NCBI GenBank assembly: GCA_963716925.1
Contig: CAVQUX010000018.1
Coordinates: 62,001 to 126,000, forward strand
From: DAISKN01 sp963716925
GTDB taxonomy: Bacteria; Acidobacteriota; Vicinamibacteria; Marinacidobacterales; SMYC01
Length of the DNA: 64,000 nucleotides
Direction: 5' to 3'
The stretch's first letter is position 1, and each line of letters starts with the position of its first letter. The translations under genes and the position numbers were made by a program. Positions 60,698-64,000 of this stretch are shown here, piece by piece. The notes below the pieces were generated by a model, which saw nothing but the letters and a program-made list of their open reading frames with translations, did no database searches and was not told the origin of the DNA.

Positions 60698-61566
60698 GCT
60701 CACCCATCGAGATCGTGATCGACGTCGGCGCGCCGCCTTCGAGGGTATTCGAAGCGCTCACCCGAGCCGCGGAGCTCGAGAAGTGGTTCACCGAGAAAGC
60801 GTTCGTTTCCGAAGCGGAGGGCCGTTTCGACTTCTGGGGACGGCACACACCCGGCAACCCCGATCGGGAATCCGGACGCCACCGGCTGCGAGCGTTCGAG
60901 CCCGAAGCGCGGCTCGCGTTCGAATGGAGGTTGCGCAGCAAGGACACTACGGCCGACATCGTGCTCGCGCCCTCGACCTGCGGAACCACCGTGAAGCTCA
61001 GGCACGACGCTCCCCGGCGCGGCGCGACCGAGATCAGCATCGCCGACTTCTGGCTCTTGTCGTTCGAGAACCTTCGCCGCTTCCTCGAGGAGGGGACGGC
61101 CCCGGTTCTCTGCGACTATTCCGCTGTCCCCAGAGGCGGGGCGGAGCTCGTCGTCGACATCGAGGCGTCGCCCGAGGCCGTGTTCCGGGCGCTCACCCGT
61201 CCTTCGGATCTCGACCGCTGGATGACCGCGAAATCGACCGTCGAGCCCGTGGTCGGCGGCCGCATGAGCTTCGGATGGCCGGCCGAAGGACCGGTCCGGA
61301 TCCTCTCCATCGTCCCGAACGAAAAGCTGTCGTACTCGTGGGCTCACGCGAACGATCCCGAGACCGTCGTCACCTGGACGCTCGAGCCTCCGAACGCGAG
61401 ACGTACGGCGACGCGCCTCACTCTGGTGCACAGCGGCTTCGGGGATCGCGACACCGAGGACTTCCGGACTGGCTGGTTGAAGCACGTCGTGTGGATGAAG
61501 GCCCTCGTCGAGAGAGGCGACTCGTGGGTTCCTCCTTCGAATCTTGGCGTCGCCGGCGACGCCTGA
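60694..61566 (+). CDS. double SRPBCC (AHSA1-like) protein
   Basis: A protein of 290 residues from ATG 60694, AAAGGAG upstream. Two SRPBCC domains in tandem: the first opens PIEIVIDVGAPPSRVFEALTRAAELEKWF, the second at about 152 opens ELVVDIEASPEAVFRALTRPSDLDRWM; each ends with the long helix (FWLLSFENLRRFLEEG; TGWLKHVVWMKALVERG). Single-domain AHSA1 proteins are the norm, so this is a fused duplication. The helix-grip fold binds hydrophobic ligands; coupled to an ArsR regulator it may modify or sequester its inducer. Confidence 0.85.
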   Translation: MSSPIEIVIDVGAPPSRVFEALTRAAELEKWFTEKAFVSEAEGRFDFWGRHTPGNPDRESGRHRLRAFEPEARLAFEWRLRSKDTTADIVLAPSTCGTTVKLRHDAPRRGATEISIADFWLLSFENLRRFLEEGTAPVLCDYSAVPRGGAELVVDIEASPEAVFRALTRPSDLDRWMTAKSTVEPVVGGRMSFGWPAEGPVRILSIVPNEKLSYSWAHANDPETVVTWTLEPPNARRTATRLTLVHSGFGDRDTEDFRTGWLKHVVWMKALVERGDSWVPPSNLGVAGDA

Positions 61567-61629
61567 GCGCCCGCGTTTCTCTTCGTCAAAACTCTCCTGC
61601 TCCTCCCGGTTTCGAGCCGGAACCATGAG

Positions 61630-61666
61630 TTGACTGTGGAGTCCGTTGTCGACTACACTCCACAGT
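61630..61666 (+). promoter_or_regulatory. promoter and paired operator of the mazEF module
   Basis: TTGACT (61630-61635), 18 bp spacer, TACACT (61654-61659). The perfect inverted repeat ACTGTGGAGT (61633-61642) and ACTCCACAGT (61657-61666) overlaps both boxes, the usual design for toxin-antitoxin autorepression by a ribbon-helix-helix antitoxin. Confidence 0.75.
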
Positions 61667-61669
61667 GCA

Positions 61670-61903
61670 ATGGCGACCATACAGGTGGTTATCGAGGACC
61701 GGCTGCTGAAGGCGGCTGATCGAATGGCGAAGAAGAATCACGTGAATCGCTCCGCCCTCTTTCGGGAGGCGCTGCGGGCTTATTTGAAGAACGAGCACTT
61801 TCGGGAGCTCGAAAAACGGGAGCGTGACGCTTACGAGCGAACGCCCGATGACGCGTCAGAAGTCGCTCTTTGGGAGGGGGTTGCCCTTTGGCCGGAGGAC
61901 TAG
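61670..61903 (+). CDS. mazE: ribbon-helix-helix antitoxin, MazE-like
   Basis: A protein of 77 residues from ATG 61670. The N-terminal strand-helix-helix is TIQVVIEDRLLKAADRMAKK, NHVNRSALFREALRAYL, the MetJ/CopG-type RHH used by Mycobacterium-type MazE antitoxins; the C-terminal tail (DAYERTPDDASEVALWEGV) is the toxin-binding segment. It overlaps the toxin gene by 16 bp. It should repress its own promoter through the inverted repeat at 61633-61666. Confidence 0.82.
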   Translation: MATIQVVIEDRLLKAADRMAKKNHVNRSALFREALRAYLKNEHFRELEKRERDAYERTPDDASEVALWEGVALWPED

Positions 61904-62220
61904 AGCGAGGAGAGATACGACTGTACCGCTTCCCCTCCCCTGACAAGGCGCGGCCGGTCCTGATCCTGACGCGCGGGGAGGCTCTCCGTTACCTCGGCAA
62001 AGTGACCGTGGCGCCGGTTACGTCGACCATTCGTGGCGTTGCTTCGGAAGTCCTTCTCGACACCGACGATGGAATGAAACATCCCTCGGTGGTGAATCTC
62101 CACAACATCGTGACCGTCGCGAAGAGCGGAATCGGACGGCGGGTCGCGAGGCTGAGCGACAAGAAGCTCCTGGATGTGTGCAGGGCGATCACCTACTCGC
62201 TCGGCTGCGAAGGACCATGA
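61888..62220 (+). CDS. mazF: PemK/MazF-type endoribonuclease toxin
   Basis: A protein of 110 residues, probably from TTG 61888, with GGGAGGGGG upstream. The MazF fold is clear: LERGEIRLYRFPSPDKARPVLILTR, VTVAPVTSTIRGVASEVLLD, PSVVNLHNIVTVAKSGIGRRV and LSDKKLLDVCRAI. The Arg and Thr/Ser of the RNase site (ARPVLIL, VTST) are present. It cleaves mRNA at short sequence motifs. A 16-bp overlap couples it to the antitoxin. Confidence 0.85.
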   Translation: MAGGLERGEIRLYRFPSPDKARPVLILTRGEALRYLGKVTVAPVTSTIRGVASEVLLDTDDGMKHPSVVNLHNIVTVAKSGIGRRVARLSDKKLLDVCRAITYSLGCEGP

Positions 62221-62238
62221 TCCGAACCTCCTGCTACA

Positions 62239-62544
62239 ATGGGACGGCCGGTCGAGGCCGTCGCCGAGGCGGGCGGGGGACAAGCGGCGGCGGAGAACGA
62301 CCGGGTCCTCGCGCGCGTGTCGCTTCCGATTGCCGGGCTCATGTCGGGCCGCCCCGCGAGCGCGATCGGGGAGGATGTGCGCTCGCTGAAGCGCGCGGCG
62401 AAATCGTGGGCTCGCCCGCACTCGACCCCTTCACCACCATGAGCTTCCTCGCGCTCGAGGTCGTGCCCTCCCTGAAGCTCACCGATTCTCGGACTGGTCG
62501 ACGTCGAGAAGTTCGAAATCGTGCCGCTGTTCGTGCAAGACTGA
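62239..62544 (+). pseudogene. 3' remnant of an adenine deaminase gene
   Basis: Three consecutive frames give the C-terminal hundred residues of adenine deaminase: VLARVSLPIAGLMSGRPA, then DPFTTMSFLALEVVPSLKLTD, then GLVDVEKFEIVPLFV before the stop at 62542. Two single-base shifts separate them, and the first 480 or so residues of the enzyme are absent, because the mazEF toxin ends 19 bp before the remnant begins. The neighbour hpt is also a purine-salvage gene, so the ancestral order was probably ade-hpt. Confidence 0.82.
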
Positions 62545-62550
62545 CTCGAA

Positions 62551-63081
62551 ATGCAGGAGCGGGAGCCCAGAGTCCTCGTGACCGAGGACGCTATCCGGGA
62601 GAGGGTCTCCGATCTCGCGCGCCGCATCTCGAAGGACTACGACGGCGTAGAAAGCGTCACCCTGCTCGGAGTCCTTCGAGGCGCCTTCATATTTCTCGCG
62701 GACCTCTCGCGGCAGCTCACGATTCCAAGGCGCGTCGACTTCCTCGCCCTTTCGAGCTACGAGTCCGAGTCCACCAAAGGCGGCGCGGTGCGGCTCATCA
62801 TGGACGTGCGGGCCCCGCTCGAGGGGCAGCACGTCCTCGTGGTCGAGGATATCGTCGATACCGGTCTCACCCTCGACTACCTTCTGAGGACGCTCCAGGC
62901 CCGGGGGCCGAAGTCGCTCAAGACCTGCGTTCTCCTGGAGAAGCCCGAGCGTCTCAAGGTGAAGGTGCCCATCGACTACCTCGGCTTCACCATCCCCGAC
63001 GAATGGGTCGTGGGCTACGGCCTCGATTCGGGAGACCGCTATCGCTGCCTCCCGTACATCGGCGTCGTCAATCCTCAGTAG
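62551..63081 (+). CDS. hpt: hypoxanthine phosphoribosyltransferase
   Basis: A protein of 176 residues starting at ATG 62551, 6 bp after the ade remnant. PRTase fold with VLLGVLRGAFIFLADL, the flexible loop around LSSYESESTKGG and the PRPP signature HVLVVEDIVDTGLTLDYL; purine-side IDYLGFTIPDEWVVGYGLD is typical of Hpt. It converts hypoxanthine or guanine plus PRPP to IMP or GMP. Ends 7 bp inside the convergent barrel gene. Confidence 0.93.
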   Translation: MQEREPRVLVTEDAIRERVSDLARRISKDYDGVESVTLLGVLRGAFIFLADLSRQLTIPRRVDFLALSSYESESTKGGAVRLIMDVRAPLEGQHVLVVEDIVDTGLTLDYLLRTLQARGPKSLKTCVLLEKPERLKVKVPIDYLGFTIPDEWVVGYGLDSGDRYRCLPYIGVVNPQ

Positions 63082-63769
63082 AACTTTCCGAACTGCAGAG
63101 ATATCGACGCCGTCGGTCCCCGGAACCGGTTCTCGAGACCGCTCGCGCCGGCGATGAGCCGGTAGCCTGCTCCCACTCCCAACCTCATCCAGCTGGTGAA
63201 GGTGTACGAGACGTTCGCCTGCGGCTCGGCGACGAAGAAAGCTTCGTCGACGCGCACGCTCGAGGGGAACGGATGGGGAAATCGACCGCCTCTTCCTCCA
63301 TAGGCTCCATAGGCTCCATGGCTCCATTGGCTCCATTGGCTCCGGACGGTCCTCGGTCTTCGTGCGTACCGAAACCTCGATCCGGAAACTCGGGCTCGGG
63401 GAACTCGTCGACGTCGATCGAGGTCGTTCCCGTTCCCAGGCCCGCGAGCCCCCGAAACGAGAGGTTGAATCGGTCGTTTCTCTGCGCGAACCATTCGACG
63501 AGTGCCCCGCCGTAAGCGAGGTCCGAGCCGGCGGGCCCGCTGGTAAGCCAGTAGGCGCCGCCTCCGATGAAGAGCTTCCGGTCGGTGAGCCAACCGGCAT
63601 AGCCGCCGAGGAGGTTCGCCGACTCGCCGTCCATCTCCGAGAACTTGAAGTCGGGGGCGACGACGAAGCCGCTCTGGATCTTCTCGAGCTCCTGGGTCTC
63701 CGTCGATTGCGCGAACGCGGTCGCGCTCGCGAAGACGATCACCGCTGTGAAGGCATAGGTCTTCTTCAT
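63075..63769 (-). CDS. outer-membrane barrel protein, frameshifted inside a 9-bp repeat
   Basis: Starts at ATG 63769 with signal peptide TYAFTAVIVFASATAFA. Barrel strands FVVAPDFKFSEMDGES, FIGGGAYWLTSGPAGSDLAYGGALVEWFAQ and FNLSFRGLAGLGTGT are in the first frame; ANVSYTFTSWMRLGVGAGYRLIAG and the closing strand ISLQFGKFY are in a second frame. The switch is in the repeat at 63296-63345, where one unit is 8 bp instead of 9. Repairing it gives a Gly-Ala-Asn/Tyr repeat loop and about 231 residues. Relative of other barrels here; function unknown. Confidence 0.7.
63296..63345. repeat. five-copy 9-bp tandem repeat in a barrel gene
   Basis: On the plus strand the units are CTCCATAGG, CTCCATAGG, CTCCATGG, CTCCATTGG, CTCCATTGG and a partial copy. 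The third unit (63314-63321) has 8 bp, shifting the reading frame of the barrel gene. Copies encode Gly-Ala-Asn or Gly-Ala-Tyr in the repaired frame. Confidence 0.75.
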
Positions 63770-63791
63770 TCTGATGTCCTTTCGCCCTGGG

Positions 63792-64000
63792 CTATTTGTC
63801 TCGGGGCAGCTTTACGTTGAGTGTCGTGGTCTTCCCGGGGTCGACGCTGACGTCGGTCACGAAAGGCTCGTGTCCGGCGCTTCGGATCTCGACCCGGTGA
63901 TCGCCTGCGGGAAGGTGGATGACGAGAGCTTCCGGGGCTTCGCCCGACGGCCATGGCTCTCCGTCGATCCGGATCTCGGCGTCCATCGGCTGCACTCTGA
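63792..64000 (-). CDS. PEGA-domain protein (N-terminus beyond the window)
   Basis: The last 68 or so residues of a frame entering from the right edge: QPMDAEIRIDGEPWPSGEAP, VIHLPAGDHRVEIRSAGHEP, FVTDVSVDPGKTTTLNVKL. This is a PEGA repeat (small surface or periplasmic beta domain) at the C-terminus of a larger protein. GTG 63995 could start a 67-residue protein but PEGA domains usually come late in longer ones. It is 22 bp upstream of the barrel gene and probably in its operon. Confidence 0.65.
   Translation of the reverse strand, partial: RVQPMDAEIRIDGEPWPSGEAPEALVIHLPAGDHRVEIRSAGHEPFVTDVSVDPGKTTTLNVKLPRDK

Noticed and set aside
1..64000. tRNA, rRNA, CRISPR arrays, insertion sequences, prophage genes
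   Set aside because: Looked for by eye; no cloverleaf-type segments, repeat-spacer arrays, transposases, integrases or phage structural genes were recognised.

Overview
The window is about 64 kb of GC-rich DNA from a didermic bacterium, most likely an Acidobacteriota member. The evidence is an ADOP-type permease without its own ATPase, the small secreted YVL/'FLSEIW' protein at 35040, many outer-membrane barrels and lipoproteins, PEP-CTERM proteins and abundant secreted peptidases. No rRNA, tRNA, IS element, prophage or CRISPR array was seen.

Layout. 1-9.1 kb: a cut HerA-like ATPase, two paralogous secreted amidohydrolases flanking a DsbA/DJ-1 pair, a rearrangement scar near 5.4 kb where two truncated genes meet, a HEAT protein, an alpha/beta hydrolase and an M20 peptidase. 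9.2-16.3 kb: PilZ, GNAT, HD, META and PAP2 proteins, three barrel/DUF481 envelope proteins and the crcB-DUF190 fluoride pair. 16.3-22 kb: a PEP-CTERM protein behind a sigma-54 promoter, a sensor kinase coupled to a prolyl oligopeptidase, and a lipoprotein/intradiol dioxygenase pair. 22.2-29.9 kb: a tight six-gene run (LolA-like protein, two FtsX permeases, LolD-like ATPase, barrel, P-type ATPase). 30-36.3 kb: a lipase fused to a barrel, an NtrC-type regulator with its kinase, small secreted proteins and DedA. 36.4-44.4 kb: a PQQ propeller protein, an amino-acid permease, a DHDPS-like lyase with a small gene pair, a second propeller and a DUF2207 protein. 44.6-54.4 kb: a second sigma-54-preceded PEP-CTERM operon, RecQ, a parvulin lipoprotein, a DnaB-like protein lacking the Walker lysine, an OmpR regulator and HtrA. 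54.4-64 kb: ADOP permease and a remnant of another, MFS, DUF4388 protein, an autoregulated ArsR-SRPBCC operon, mazEF next to an adenine deaminase remnant, hpt, a barrel and a PEGA protein.

Three themes tie the window together. First, both PEP-CTERM genes carry near-consensus -24/-12 promoters, and the window also encodes a GAFTGA-bearing sigma-54 activator with a kinase, so a regulated surface-protein programme is plausible. Second, many first genes have a TANNNT box 6-9 nt before the start codon and no Shine-Dalgarno, which suggests common leaderless transcription, while downstream operon genes use normal ribosome binding sites. Third, at least six conserved genes are broken by single-base indels, mostly in short G/C runs. 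These look more like consensus errors than decay and should be repaired before functional conclusions are drawn. By contrast, the DUF1003, ADOP, adenine deaminase and helicase fragments look like true gene remnants.
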